Shown piece after piece: positions 50,761 through 59,170 of a stretch of 64,000 bases of DNA (the stretch's first letter is position 1; each line of letters opens with the position of its first letter). Origin of the DNA: Peptoniphilus_A genitalis (lineage in GTDB: Bacteria; Bacillota; Clostridia; Tissierellales; Peptoniphilaceae); assembly GCF_949769225.1 (NCBI RefSeq), contig NZ_CATKPB010000008.1; one strand, written 5' to 3'. The position numbers and the translations under genes were made by a program. The notes beneath the pieces were generated by a model. It was not told where the DNA came from and did no database searches. It was given only the letters and a program-made list of their open reading frames with translations.

Positions 50761-52127
50761 TAATCCACCTCCAAATCGTAAACCCACTGTGTTCCATAAC
50801 TTCGTTCTTTTTTATCTATTTTTAGAAGTCGCACACTGGTATTTGGTTTGAATAAAAACTCTTCTTCTCCTTTTTGCATACTCATTTGATCAACATATCC
50901 CCCAATGCTTTTACCCTTGGGAATTCTGATTCTATATAGAACACATCCGTCACCTCCGGTAAAATCTTCAGCGATATCTTCGGAAAAAGAAGTACTTGCA
51001 AAACCTTTATCTAAAATAAAACTTTCTCCAACTCTCAGTTTCTCAACCCCATGTCTACTATAAGTGCCTCTATAAACTGTATATTGTTCTGAAGTCGTAA
51101 ATCTAGACAATGCCTGATTAAGTCTTTTTACTTTATTCTCTATTTCAGTTTTAAATTGTACATCGTCATCTAAATTTAATGTTCCTCTAAGAAAGTTATT
51201 CATTGTTTCATAATAATCAGTGCCGGTATAATCATGAATATCAACTAATTCATGAGAGTTTATTGACTTTTCCCAATCTTTATAATTAACAGTTTCTAAG
51301 ATATTTTTATACGGATCTCGGTATATAAGTTCATCATCAGTTAAAGGAAAAACATCTTTATTATTCTGATGTTCTTCTCTCTTGCTTATATTTATTCTTT
51401 CTTCTTTTTTTTCGTTTTCATCTAAAGCAGTCCATTTTTTAGACCATACGTCCTGCTTATTGCCATCTCCAGGAATGTAATCAACTGTGCATCTACAGTA
51501 TTGATGTCTTCTATAAACATTTTTGGGGACAAGTGGATAATCATAATCTCCAACTAGTTTTTTACACCAGTCACAACAATTTCCAGCTTCTCTTCTCACT
51601 ATTTTAGGAGTTAATCCCGAGTTATATTGGAAATCAGCATTTGTTTTAATCGTGTCATCAACAATACTTTGTGTAAAGTTTTTAATTGGTTCATCTAATA
51701 ACCATTTACCCTCTTTAAAATCATCATATTCACTTATTTTATTAACTATTCCATCAATTCTGTCCTGATTAAGCTCTGGTTTAATTGCTTTTAACGAAAT
51801 ATTAGACTCTTTGTTTAAAACATCTTGAACATCTTTTGAATAGTCGCTGACTATATCAAAATTATTTTTCATGTTTGGTTCTATTAGTCTCTTTGCAATG
51901 TTGTAATACATTTTATTGTCAGGGAGTACATCCTCTGTGATCTCATTTCTAAAAACATCAGCTAATATATTGCCAACTTCAATTGCAAATTCATTTGAGT
52001 CAAGATGTGTGGCTTTACCAACATTTAAAGCCGCAATTTTCTTTTTTATTATTTCACTCTTAGCGGTTTTATTTTTAAATTCCTTTTGAATTTTTTCTAA
52101 GAGTTCAGGGACGATGTCTTTATTCAT
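50760..52127 (-). CDS. MuF-type head protein fused to ADP-ribosyltransferase toxin domain
   Basis: 455 aa. Residues 1-220 are a phage MuF/SPP1 gp7-like domain with its Cys/His cluster: N-C-C-D-W-C (183-188) and Y-R-R-H-x-Y-C-R-C (205-213). Residues about 335-455 match R-S-E ADP-ribosyltransferases: V-Y-R-G (Arg353), F-A-S-T-S (376-380) and E-E-E (421-423), the E-x-E pair in Q-K-G-E-E-E-F-L-F. MuF-linked toxins are known as phage polymorphic toxins, presumably carried in the virion. The gene follows the portal gene with an 8-bp overlap. Confidence 0.85.
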   Translation of the reverse strand: MNKDIVPELLEKIQKEFKNKTAKSEIIKKKIAALNVGKATHLDSNEFAIEVGNILADVFRNEITEDVLPDNKMYYNIAKRLIEPNMKNNFDIVSDYSKDVQDVLNKESNISLKAIKPELNQDRIDGIVNKISEYDDFKEGKWLLDEPIKNFTQSIVDDTIKTNADFQYNSGLTPKIVRREAGNCCDWCKKLVGDYDYPLVPKNVYRRHQYCRCTVDYIPGDGNKQDVWSKKWTALDENEKKEERINISKREEHQNNKDVFPLTDDELIYRDPYKNILETVNYKDWEKSINSHELVDIHDYTGTDYYETMNNFLRGTLNLDDDVQFKTEIENKVKRLNQALSRFTTSEQYTVYRGTYSRHGVEKLRVGESFILDKGFASTSFSEDIAEDFTGGDGCVLYRIRIPKGKSIGGYVDQMSMQKGEEEFLFKPNTSVRLLKIDKKERSYGTQWVYDLEVD

Positions 52128-53328
52128 GATTTATCCCCGTTAATTCAGAGAGACTATCTTTATCAAAGTATTCTGGGATTGCTTGATTAATTTTTATTGC
52201 CGCATCTCCAATTCCTGAAAGTGTAGCAACATCTGGTTCAAATACTGGATACCACTTAGGTTTAGTCAAGTAGAATTGATTTCTCAAATATGGGAAATCA
52301 TCTTCAATACATCTGGCCACATAGCCAACATTTAAAAATCCACTACCAAAACACCTTTGAGCTTTTCTTGCAGCAATTCTTAAAGTTTCATGACTTGCTT
52401 TTATTGCTTCGGCACTTGACGGATTGTCTGTTACAAACCCTAAATCATCAAGTGTAAGCCCTGTTTCTCCAGCAAAACCTGATGCAAGAGTTCTTAGTTG
52501 TTCAGTAAAAGGACTCATTGATGGTTGTGTGAATTGTCCTAGTTTCGGACTGTCTCCATCAGAATCTTTCGTAAATTGCAAGAAACTTGATATTGTTGCC
52601 TTCCACTTTTCCATTGGCTCTACATCTTGAGATAAACCTACAATGTATTTTTGTGGGAATGAATAAAATTCTGCTGTGATATCTGCCCTTTCTAGTGTTC
52701 TCTTTGCGTGTTGTTGAAAATAAATTGCAGGTCTTGTAATTCTACTTCGACCAAAAGGTCTCACTGCATCTGGTCTGTGAATAATAGGAACGAGTGCAGG
52801 GACATTTGCAGGATTTTCAATTACATTTACAACTTTGTCATCTGCATAGATTATTGTTCTATCTGGCAAGAAGTAAGCCTCTAAGATTGCTTTTCCGTTT
52901 TTATCTCTGTCTAAAACTGCGTAACCCTCTTTAAGTAGCCCAGTAATTGGATCTATTTCTCCAGTTGCGTTGGATCCTTCGATTATTTGTAATCTTGATC
53001 TACCGTTTTCTTTGGAAATGTAGACAAAGCAACAAGAACCTATTAGTGCAGATAGAATTGCAGAATCAAAGAAGACATCTGGATTGTTTAAGTTAAAGAT
53101 TTCATTGATACTAAAATTATCATTTTGAAATTCTTTAAATACAAGCCTATCTGCCAGTGAATCTACTGCCTTTGAGCACCAACCTAAGACTGCTCTATAT
53201 CTTTGTCTAATGTCTGGTGGGATTGTTATTCCAATATCCTGGTCTTGATACTTCGAATCATAGAGTTTGTACTTGGTGTCTACTCTTTGTTTGTGATTTT
53301 CAAGTTTCTTTCTCATATCTTCAATCAT
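52120..53328 (-). CDS. Phage portal protein
   Basis: 402 aa. The block W-C-S-K-A-V-D-S-L-A-D-R-L-V-F and the later G-L-T-L-D-D-L-G-F...S-S-A-E-A-I belong to the portal family that forms the dodecameric DNA channel. SD AAAGGAG lies before the ATG. First late gene after the HNH gene. Confidence 0.9.
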   Translation of the reverse strand: MIEDMRKKLENHKQRVDTKYKLYDSKYQDQDIGITIPPDIRQRYRAVLGWCSKAVDSLADRLVFKEFQNDNFSINEIFNLNNPDVFFDSAILSALIGSCCFVYISKENGRSRLQIIEGSNATGEIDPITGLLKEGYAVLDRDKNGKAILEAYFLPDRTIIYADDKVVNVIENPANVPALVPIIHRPDAVRPFGRSRITRPAIYFQQHAKRTLERADITAEFYSFPQKYIVGLSQDVEPMEKWKATISSFLQFTKDSDGDSPKLGQFTQPSMSPFTEQLRTLASGFAGETGLTLDDLGFVTDNPSSAEAIKASHETLRIAARKAQRCFGSGFLNVGYVARCIEDDFPYLRNQFYLTKPKWYPVFEPDVATLSGIGDAAIKINQAIPEYFDKDSLSELTGINHE

Positions 53329-53437
53329 TTCACCAACTCCTTTCTTAAATTTTTATTTATATAGCCCTATTGTCAACCTTCCGCGAGAAAAAATGTACAG
53401 TGACGGCCGAACTCCGACCGAGCCGACGGCGAGGGAG
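53329..53437. other. GC-rich spacer between HNH and portal genes (candidate cos/pac)
   Basis: A roughly 60-bp segment at 53388-53450 is strongly GC-rich in an AT-rich phage and contains dyads such as GCCGTCGGC and ACTCC...GGAGT. HNH proteins of this type act with terminase at cos sites. Confidence 0.4.
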
Positions 53438-53770
53438 TCATGCCCCCTTATATTGTGTCCAGTCTGTAGACAAAGGTAGGTTTCTGTTTGAAATTACATC
53501 ACTTTTAAATGTGTCTCTTTCTTTCAGTAGCTTGTCTGACTTTTGTCTGTTGCAAGTCCAATGTGCCAACTGTAAATTATCAATATCACTTGGATGTCCA
53601 CCTTTAGATACTGGAATGATGTGGTCAATACATGGACTCATTGGATGTGGAGCCTTGAGACTCATATCAATAGGCTTGCCACAAATGCCACAGATGTTCT
53701 CTGACTTAAGTAATCTTTTCTTATTCCTTTCAAAGGCTGCACGATGTGGCCCTTGTCTATCAGTTCTCAT
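53438..53770 (-). CDS. HNH endonuclease
   Basis: 110 aa. C-G-I-C-G-K-P (Cys pair), D-H-I-I-P-V-S-K-G-G, N-L-Q-L-A-H-W-x-C-N form the complete HNH zinc-type nuclease with its two C-x-x-C-like clusters. In many siphoviruses it partners with the terminase in cutting cos. Confidence 0.92.
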   Translation of the reverse strand: MRTDRQGPHRAAFERNKKRLLKSENICGICGKPIDMSLKAPHPMSPCIDHIIPVSKGGHPSDIDNLQLAHWTCNRQKSDKLLKERDTFKSDVISNRNLPLSTDWTQYKGA

Positions 53771-54115
53771 CTTATCAATCCTTATAACTTAAAAGACACC
53801 TAGCTTAACTAAGTGCCCTTCATTTGAAATATCAAGTTTAATATATTTTTACATACCAGCTTCCCACCCCTAGCCTAATCAATGTATGTAGTTATCCCGC
53901 AATGTGTTCCCTTAGGAGTTCACACGCTAACCTATCGTAGAAAGATAAGAATGATCACATGCAATCTATATTAATAATAAGGAGGTGATTACTTATCTTT
54001 CTATCTTTAAACTGTTCCTATCTTATATTAAAACATAGGATTATTTCCCTGGTGTTGCAACATTACAAAATTTTGATATTATCTTTTCTAGCATAGTATT
54101 CTCTTAAACTTTCAG
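53771..54115. other. Non-coding stretch upstream of HNH gene
   Basis: 345 bp without a convincing gene. A weak minus-strand terminator-like stem (GGCACTTAG / CTAGGTGTC, 53795-53817) and an AAGGAGGTGAT on the plus strand near 53981 are the only marked words. It may carry the late promoter. Confidence 0.5.
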
Positions 54116-54119
54116 TCAT
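54063..54119 (-). CDS. Possible 18-aa coupled ORF
   Basis: An ATGA overlap with the upstream gene starts a short frame reading M-T-E-S-L-R-E-Y-Y-A-R-K. No clear SD; may be chance. Confidence 0.22.
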   Translation of the reverse strand: MTESLREYYARKDNIKIL

Positions 54120-54514
54120 ATTAAATCAAACCTTTCTGCAACCTCATGGATAAATTTACTTTTGTAACGACCATAAGTAGATCTATCTGCATCTAGAGGG
54201 TAAGCTTTATATTTTGTTACATTATCCCAGACTCCTTTTTGATATTCAGTTGGAATAACATTCAAAGACTCCTCTATAATTTTAACATAATTAAAATATT
54301 TATCTCTTTTTATAACCTCATTTAATACAGGATTGCCCACACGGTTTGTTTGTATATAGGAATTAATGTCACTATTAGAATTGGAACAATTTAAGATATT
54401 TTCCAATTGCCTTTTTATTCTTTCATAATCTCTAATTATCCAAAGTGTTTGATGATATATAGCTCTTGGAAGTTTATACCTGTTATTAATTTTTCTTTGA
54501 TAATCTCTGCTCAA
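54116..54514 (-). CDS. Phage late-gene regulator-like protein (ArpU/RinA-like position)
   Basis: 132 aa, helical and basic, with R-S-T-Y-G-R-Y-K-S-K-F-I-H-E near the C-terminus, a region similar in style to sigma-like ArpU/RinA phage activators. The start is TTG. Located just before the late operon. It could instead be a small terminase. Confidence 0.45.
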   Translation of the reverse strand: MSRDYQRKINNRYKLPRAIYHQTLWIIRDYERIKRQLENILNCSNSNSDINSYIQTNRVGNPVLNEVIKRDKYFNYVKIIEESLNVIPTEYQKGVWDNVTKYKAYPLDADRSTYGRYKSKFIHEVAERFDLI

Positions 54515-54579
54515 ATCATCATACCTTTCTTTTTTAAAGTTGGATTAAGTCATATTCTTTTGGTCTCATCTTCCAACTC

Positions 54580-54933
54580 CTAACCCCAAAGAGGTATTTC
54601 TAAAATATTAAAGGCATCTTCAACAGACCTTGCCACACCACATAAAATAGGATGACCTTCAGCCCACTTTAAAAATTCTTTTTGCTCTGGACTTAATCTC
54701 CCTTTAGAGTTTTTAACCTCTATAAAAAACATTTTGCCGTCTGAGTATCTAAATCCCATTAAGTCTGGAGTCCCCTTGGGAAAAGTCCTTATCCATCTAG
54801 TTACTGGGCCTTCCTTAACTTTAAAAACTCCAGTAGTCACATTCCAGACCTTAGCATAAGGAGCAAGAGCAGACCTTATTAAGTCTTGTACTTCTTTTTC
54901 TGACTGCTCCTCTCCAAATAAATTCTTGCTCAT
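54580..54933 (-). CDS. VRR-NUC domain nuclease
   Basis: 117 aa. PD-(D/E)XK-type core: G-T-P-D-L-M-G and F-F-I-E-V-K-N-S-K-G-R-L-S-P-E-Q. A common phage replication/recombination nuclease. Overlaps the upstream initiator gene by 4 bp. Confidence 0.88.
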   Translation of the reverse strand: MSKNLFGEEQSEKEVQDLIRSALAPYAKVWNVTTGVFKVKEGPVTRWIRTFPKGTPDLMGFRYSDGKMFFIEVKNSKGRLSPEQKEFLKWAEGHPILCGVARSVEDAFNILEIPLWG

Positions 54934-55712
54934 ATCTCAACCCCCAATCTTTTAAAACCTTCTTTTTGTTTTCTCATGGCCATGTCTTCTAGCTCATCAC
55001 TTGTATATTCGTCAGTTATCTGCTCAAAATTCTTAAAGGTGTTCTTGTTCACTTCTTTATAAGTCCTATAATCATCATCAAAGACTTTCTTTAAAAACTT
55101 CTTGCCTAACTTATTAAAGTCAATATTTTTCTTTAAATAGTCGCTCTCTTTAATTTTTCCTATAAGCTTATCAAGGTCATCAAGACTATTGGACTTCAAA
55201 AATTTTTTGATCTGTGATGATGATACTTTTTTATCCACCAGGTTATTAATTTTATTAAGTCGTTTTTTTATATCATCATTATTATCATTATTATCATTAT
55301 TATCATTATTGTTTATGTGCTTCTGTGATGCTTCCGTGATGCTTCTCTGATGCTTCCGTGATGCTTTTGCTGGTGCCTCATCTTGATATAAGCTGTAATT
55401 TACAATGGTTATAGTAGTCGCTTTTCGTGGTGCAATTTCTAGCCCTATCTTGTCATCTTCTTGGAGCAGTTCGAGAAACCTTTTAACCTTTTTATTAGAC
55501 CAGCCCCACCTGTCACATAACTTTTTTATAGAGGTTATACGTTGACCTCTTTTAACTTCTATCAGCTCTCCGTTAAATAGTATTTTGTTATCTTCGTGAT
55601 TGGCCATAAGCAACAAGTCCACCCAGGCTTGTCCCCTAGAAAAAGGCTTGTCCTTCCAAAGCCAATCATCTTCAATTTTTCTATGGACACTTATCCAGCC
55701 TTGGCTTGCCAT
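54930..55712 (-). CDS. Phage replication initiator (DnaD/replisome organiser-like) containing origin repeats
   Basis: About 260 aa. The N-terminal winged-helix region (W-I-S-V-H-R-K-I-E-D-D-W-L-W-K-D...) is typical of phage replisome organisers; the central part is Asn/Asp-rich low complexity, and the C-terminus is helical. The ATG at 55712 follows GGCGGTGATAAG; a GTG three codons earlier is possible. The gene carries iterons and an AT-rich repeat inside its coding sequence. Confidence 0.8.
   Translation of the reverse strand: MASQGWISVHRKIEDDWLWKDKPFSRGQAWVDLLLMANHEDNKILFNGELIEVKRGQRITSIKKLCDRWGWSNKKVKRFLELLQEDDKIGLEIAPRKATTITIVNYSLYQDEAPAKASRKHQRSITEASQKHINNNDNNDNNDNNDDIKKRLNKINNLVDKKVSSSQIKKFLKSNSLDDLDKLIGKIKESDYLKKNIDFNKLGKKFLKKVFDDDYRTYKEVNKNTFKNFEQITDEYTSDELEDMAMRKQKEGFKRLGVEI
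55271..55369. repeat. Candidate phage replication origin: AT-rich 9-bp repeats plus 11-bp iterons
   Basis: Four 11-mers TGATGCTTCCG, TGATGCTTCTC, TGATGCTTCCG, TGATGCTTTTG lie head-to-tail at 55326-55369, with a degenerate fifth at 55315-55325. Directly beside them are three perfect ATTATCATT copies (55281-55307) in an AT-only tract that can melt. The 11-bp period is about one helical turn and is not a multiple of three. Confidence 0.7.
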
Positions 55713-55724
55713 ACTTATCACCGC

Positions 55725-56432
55725 CTAGCAAATTTCTATAGCTACACCTGTAAGTTCTTGCAGTTTGTTTTTAATTAATTCAGCATCAGAGTTTGAGTCT
55801 GATAAGTGCAAGACATAAATCTTTTTAAGTCTTGATAGATTACACTTCTTTAGAAAATCAATAGCAGTTTCTAAGGACATGTGGTTCCATTTTATTCTCG
55901 TCCTTAATTCTGGATGTATATTTTCATTTTGATTTATGGTTTCTCTGACATAGTTAACCTCAATCATCAAATAATCAACTGCATTAAAACGACCTTCAAC
56001 ATACATAGTGTCCGTGATAAAAAGTAACCTCTCATCAGTTCTTTTATTTACAATATAAAAATTAGCAGGCTCTCTTGCATCATGGATTGACTTAAAAGGC
56101 TTTATTTTTAAAGATCCTATTTCAAACCACCTGTAAGTTTTATCGTTACTTTCTTCAAAGTTCTTAACTCTATGGCTATCTAGTTTCAAAGCTTCCTTTG
56201 TTCCTTTAGTCATATATAAATTAACTCCTGCCTTAATTAAATCCTTACAAGCTTTTGAGTGATCTCCATGTTCATGGCTTACCAAAACTCCGTCAATATC
56301 CGTAGTCTTAAAATTAAGTGCTTTCTGGATTTTTTTATAAGGAATACCACACTCAATTAAGAGTGTAGTATCCTCATTACTTATCTTGTAGCAGTTGCCA
56401 GCACTACCACTGGCTATAACATCAATCTTCAT
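55725..56432 (-). CDS. MBL-fold metallo-hydrolase
   Basis: 235 aa. H-E-H-G-D-H at 53-58 is the two-metal motif, with further His and Asp ligands downstream (F-I-T-D-T-M). YycJ/WalJ-like phage members occur beside recT and SSB genes; DNA processing is likely. Confidence 0.88.
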   Translation of the reverse strand: MKIDVIASGSAGNCYKISNEDTTLLIECGIPYKKIQKALNFKTTDIDGVLVSHEHGDHSKACKDLIKAGVNLYMTKGTKEALKLDSHRVKNFEESNDKTYRWFEIGSLKIKPFKSIHDAREPANFYIVNKRTDERLLFITDTMYVEGRFNAVDYLMIEVNYVRETINQNENIHPELRTRIKWNHMSLETAIDFLKKCNLSRLKKIYVLHLSDSNSDAELIKNKLQELTGVAIEIC

Positions 56433-56631
56433 CTTTTAAGACCTGACATTTGATTTGAAAAGCAATCTTACGCATAATATTTTCTATCTTTGCTTTTGGT
56501 ACATTTTCATATAGTGTAACCGAGTAGTCCCTGTTTTCCGCAATTATGTCATAATTATCATAATCGGGGTATTTTACGGCCTGAACCCTAACAGGATAAA
56601 ATAAAATTCCTCTTGATCCACTTACTATCAT
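56422..56631 (-). CDS. Small phage protein of unknown function
   Basis: 69 aa; alternating strand pattern without known motif. SD AAGGAGGAAT precedes the ATG. Overlaps the metallo-hydrolase start by 11 bp. Confidence 0.6.
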   Translation of the reverse strand: MIVSGSRGILFYPVRVQAVKYPDYDNYDIIAENRDYSVTLYENVPKAKIENIMRKIAFQIKCQVLKDED

Positions 56632-56644
56632 TTTCTATTCCTCC

Positions 56645-57469
56645 TTAAAATGGTGCCTTTGCATCTTCTTCGATAATTTCGCCAGTATCTGGATTTACTT
56701 CCACAACATCTTCTTCAAAATCTTCTTTAGCAGCATTGATTTCAATAGTTTCTGCAACTTCTTCATCGACCGCTTCTATAGATTTTTCTAGCATACTAGA
56801 AACAAAATCATCATCACTTGTATTTGCATAATACTTACAAGACCTGTTAATAACAGTTTTAATTGCCATTTGGTCTGGGAACTTTTTATGAGCTGGACTG
56901 TTGCCACCAGTAGCTCCTTGTGACCATGCAGACCTTATTTGCTCCATAGTCATATACTCCAAGTGTAAGATTTTATCTTTGCCATATACTAAAGCCATAG
57001 CTCCAATTAAATTATTTGGATCCCTGTTAAGTGATGGTTCATAATTTTTAATAGTTTGTTTGCCTGTAGCTATATCAAATCCAAATTCAAGTTTGTCATC
57101 TTTATAAATAGCAAATCCCTTAACATCTTCTACATCATCAAGTCTCTTAGTTATTGCAATTGTCCCCATGTAAGACCTTTGTAATTGTAATTTATCTCCA
57201 TAAGCTATAAAGTAGCATTGATTTTTTACAGGATTTAGCCCTTGGACTGCCATTTCTAATAAAGAATTACAAATTGATTCTTTAGTGCAGGCTTCAAGCA
57301 CAGGTCTTTTATCTCTTGTTTGAGTTTCTCTTAATATAAGATAGGCACTTTTAAGAGCGTTACTAACGCTATAATTGCTTGGTAGTTCTAACTCTTTGTT
57401 TTGCTCCATTTTTTGTACTCTAACTAATACTTCATCTGTTATATTTTTTACTGCGATTTCCTTTGTCAT
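56645..57469 (-). CDS. recT: RecT single-strand annealing recombinase
   Basis: 274 aa. Typical blocks: K-E-S-I-C-N-S-L-L-E-M-A-V-Q-G-L-N-P-V-K-N-Q-C-Y read in parts, then Q-R-S-Y-M-G-T-I-A-I and W-S-Q-G-A-T-G-G-N-S. Acidic C-terminal tail. No RecE-type exonuclease is visible; the metallo-hydrolase or VRR-NUC may partner it. Confidence 0.93.
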   Translation of the reverse strand: MTKEIAVKNITDEVLVRVQKMEQNKELELPSNYSVSNALKSAYLILRETQTRDKRPVLEACTKESICNSLLEMAVQGLNPVKNQCYFIAYGDKLQLQRSYMGTIAITKRLDDVEDVKGFAIYKDDKLEFGFDIATGKQTIKNYEPSLNRDPNNLIGAMALVYGKDKILHLEYMTMEQIRSAWSQGATGGNSPAHKKFPDQMAIKTVINRSCKYYANTSDDDFVSSMLEKSIEAVDEEVAETIEINAAKEDFEEDVVEVNPDTGEIIEEDAKAPF

Positions 57470-58038
57470 TTTAAATCTCCTTTTAAATCTTCTTGTTTTA
57501 TGAAAACTCCGTTAATAGTTTTACCTGTTCTATCCTTGATTTTTCCGTAAGCTCTTCCTAGGCAGTCAACGGGATCCATATTTAATTGGTCACATAGGAT
57601 AATTAACGTTATAAATACGTCGCCCATTTCAAGTTTCATGTTTCCTCTGTGTTCTACAACTTCTGGGTGGTCATCAGCTTTTCCATAGTTACATTTTTTG
57701 AATTCATGTAAGCATAAAATCCACTCATCTCTAAACTCAAAAACTTCTTCCATAAATTTTAAAAACTGTTTTTCTGAGTTTTTGTCGTGCAAAAGATCTT
57801 TATCCTTTGCCCAGTCAAGGACTTTATTTCTTAGTATCTCGAAGACTTGGTCCTCATTGAATCTACCAACATTCAGATTATCAAGGACCAAATCAACATT
57901 ATCTTCATAATCTTCTAAAGTCCTTATATTTAAAGCAAATTCGTCAGCATCTTCATTTTCATTTTCGTAGGTTACACAACTAACCTCTGCTTCTGGATCA
58001 CAATAAATTAGTTTCATAATTAAATCTTTAACTTTCAT
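57466..58038 (-). CDS. MazG-like nucleotide pyrophosphohydrolase-type protein
   Basis: About 190 aa. The second half has L-E-M-G-D-V-F-I-T-L-I-I-L, the MazG E-x-x-D helix, and R-A-Y-G-K-I-K-D-R-T-G. The first 80 residues are an extra acidic domain. ATG at 58038 with GAGGTGGGAT; overlaps recT by 4 bp. Confidence 0.75.
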   Translation of the reverse strand: MKVKDLIMKLIYCDPEAEVSCVTYENENEDADEFALNIRTLEDYEDNVDLVLDNLNVGRFNEDQVFEILRNKVLDWAKDKDLLHDKNSEKQFLKFMEEVFEFRDEWILCLHEFKKCNYGKADDHPEVVEHRGNMKLEMGDVFITLIILCDQLNMDPVDCLGRAYGKIKDRTGKTINGVFIKQEDLKGDLK

Positions 58039-58046
58039 ATCCCACC

Positions 58047-58124
58047 TCATAACCTTTTTTCTAAAATCTTGTATAAAAAGTAATATCCAACAATAATAAA
58101 TAATGTCTTTAATACCTCGCTCAT
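58047..58124 (-). CDS. 25-aa single-pass membrane microprotein
   Basis: Starts by ATGA overlap with the FolD-like gene and stops just before the MazG-like gene. One hydrophobic helix (L-F-I-I-V-G-Y-Y-F-L-Y) fills its centre with a basic end. Retained reading frame and coupling make translation plausible. Confidence 0.5.
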   Translation of the reverse strand: MSEVLKTLFIIVGYYFLYKILEKRL

Positions 58125-58726
58125 GACTTCAGCCTATCCTTTAGCACTTCTATAGTAGGTACACTTGTAATCTTTATTGGATCTTCCAAATCGTTGGATA
58201 GGTCAATTTTTACATCAATCATCCTGGTTAACTCTCTATCTAACTCAAAATCTCCTTGGCCACTTGCAGATACTAAAATGTCAACATCTGTCATTGTAAG
58301 TAAGTTTTCTATGCAAGGATAAGAGGAGTTAAGGCTAATTACATTTGCTCCAAGGTCTATTAATTCCTTGGCAAGAGGTCGACCCAGTACATCTGATTGA
58401 TTGATAATAACAATTGTCTTACCTCTTAAGTCGTTGCCACGTTCGCTATAGATAGTCCATAAAATAGCTTCAGCCGTTATTGTTAGCTTTCTACTACCTA
58501 TGCCCTCTATATCTCGGCCTGGATTGCATTTCAAAAAGGTCTTTAAGGTTTCATAGTCCACATCATTCATAGGTTTTAAGATTAATAACTTACTTCTCCC
58601 AACCTCTGGCAGGTTTGCAACATCAGCCACCCTTACACCAGGTATTTTATTTTTAATTGCCCTAATATAGGAGTCTCGTCCCCTGTCCCTTTTCTCTTTG
58701 TCGTAAATTACAATTAATTCTTCCAT
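58121..58726 (-). CDS. Phage FolD-like protein (methylene-THF dehydrogenase/cyclohydrolase fold)
   Basis: 201 aa against about 280 for FolD. Residues 67-160 follow FolD: R-D-I-E-G-I, T-A-E-A-I, L-R-G-K-T-I-V-I-I-N-Q-S-D-V-L-G-R-P-L-A (read in parts, 100-119), then D-V-D-I-L-V-S-A-S-G-Q. The catalytic part is shortened: the Tyr...Lys spacing is off by one, the Gln-Leu-Pro loop is replaced by L-K-P-M, and the active-site Asp is Glu74. So it may be altered or non-catalytic. It sits between SSB and the microprotein. Confidence 0.72.
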   Translation of the reverse strand: MEELIVIYDKEKRDRGRDSYIRAIKNKIPGVRVADVANLPEVGRSKLLILKPMNDVDYETLKTFLKCNPGRDIEGIGSRKLTITAEAILWTIYSERGNDLRGKTIVIINQSDVLGRPLAKELIDLGANVISLNSSYPCIENLLTMTDVDILVSASGQGDFELDRELTRMIDVKIDLSNDLEDPIKITSVPTIEVLKDRLKS

Positions 58727-58735
58727 GGCAACTCC

Positions 58736-59170
58736 TTAAAATGGGATATCGTCATTATCTACTGGGAAAAATCCCTCATCACTATAATCATCTTGCTTGT
58801 TATTACTATTTTGGTAATTTCCACCGTCAGAATTATTTTTAGATCCAACAAAAGTGATGCTATTAACTAAGACATCAGTTGTATAAATTCTTCTTCCGTC
58901 TTTTTCATAGGATCCCGTTTGGATTCTTCCTTCCACTGCAATTTGACTTCCCTTACTGTGATAATTTGCAATTACTTCAGCAGTCTTGCCAAAAGCCGTG
59001 CAAGAAATAAAGTCAGCTGTAGGTTGATTATTTCTTTCAGCTTCATCTCTTTTGTCTTTGCTTAGTTTTCTATCGACTGCAACTGTAAACTTTAAAATAG
59101 CCATTCCTGACTGGCTATATTTAAGCTCTGGATCTCTCACTAATCTTCCAATTAAATTTACGCTGTTCAT
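58736..59170 (-). CDS. ssb: Single-stranded DNA-binding protein
   Basis: 144 aa. OB fold opening M-N-S-V-N-L-I-G-R-L-V-R-D-P-E-L, and the C-terminal protein-interaction tip D-N-D-D-I-P-F. Overlaps the preceding gene by 4 bp. Confidence 0.96.
   Translation of the reverse strand: MNSVNLIGRLVRDPELKYSQSGMAILKFTVAVDRKLSKDKRDEAERNNQPTADFISCTAFGKTAEVIANYHSKGSQIAVEGRIQTGSYEKDGRRIYTTDVLVNSITFVGSKNNSDGGNYQNSNNKQDDYSDEGFFPVDNDDIPF

Noticed and set aside
53975..54035. Type I toxin-like small plus-strand peptide after AAGGAGGTGAT
   Set aside because: The only start (GTG) lies inside the ribosome site itself and the 17-codon frame has no support.
54538..54573. 11-aa ORF before the late regulator gene
   Set aside because: Too short to judge; an AGGAG lies upstream but nothing else supports it.
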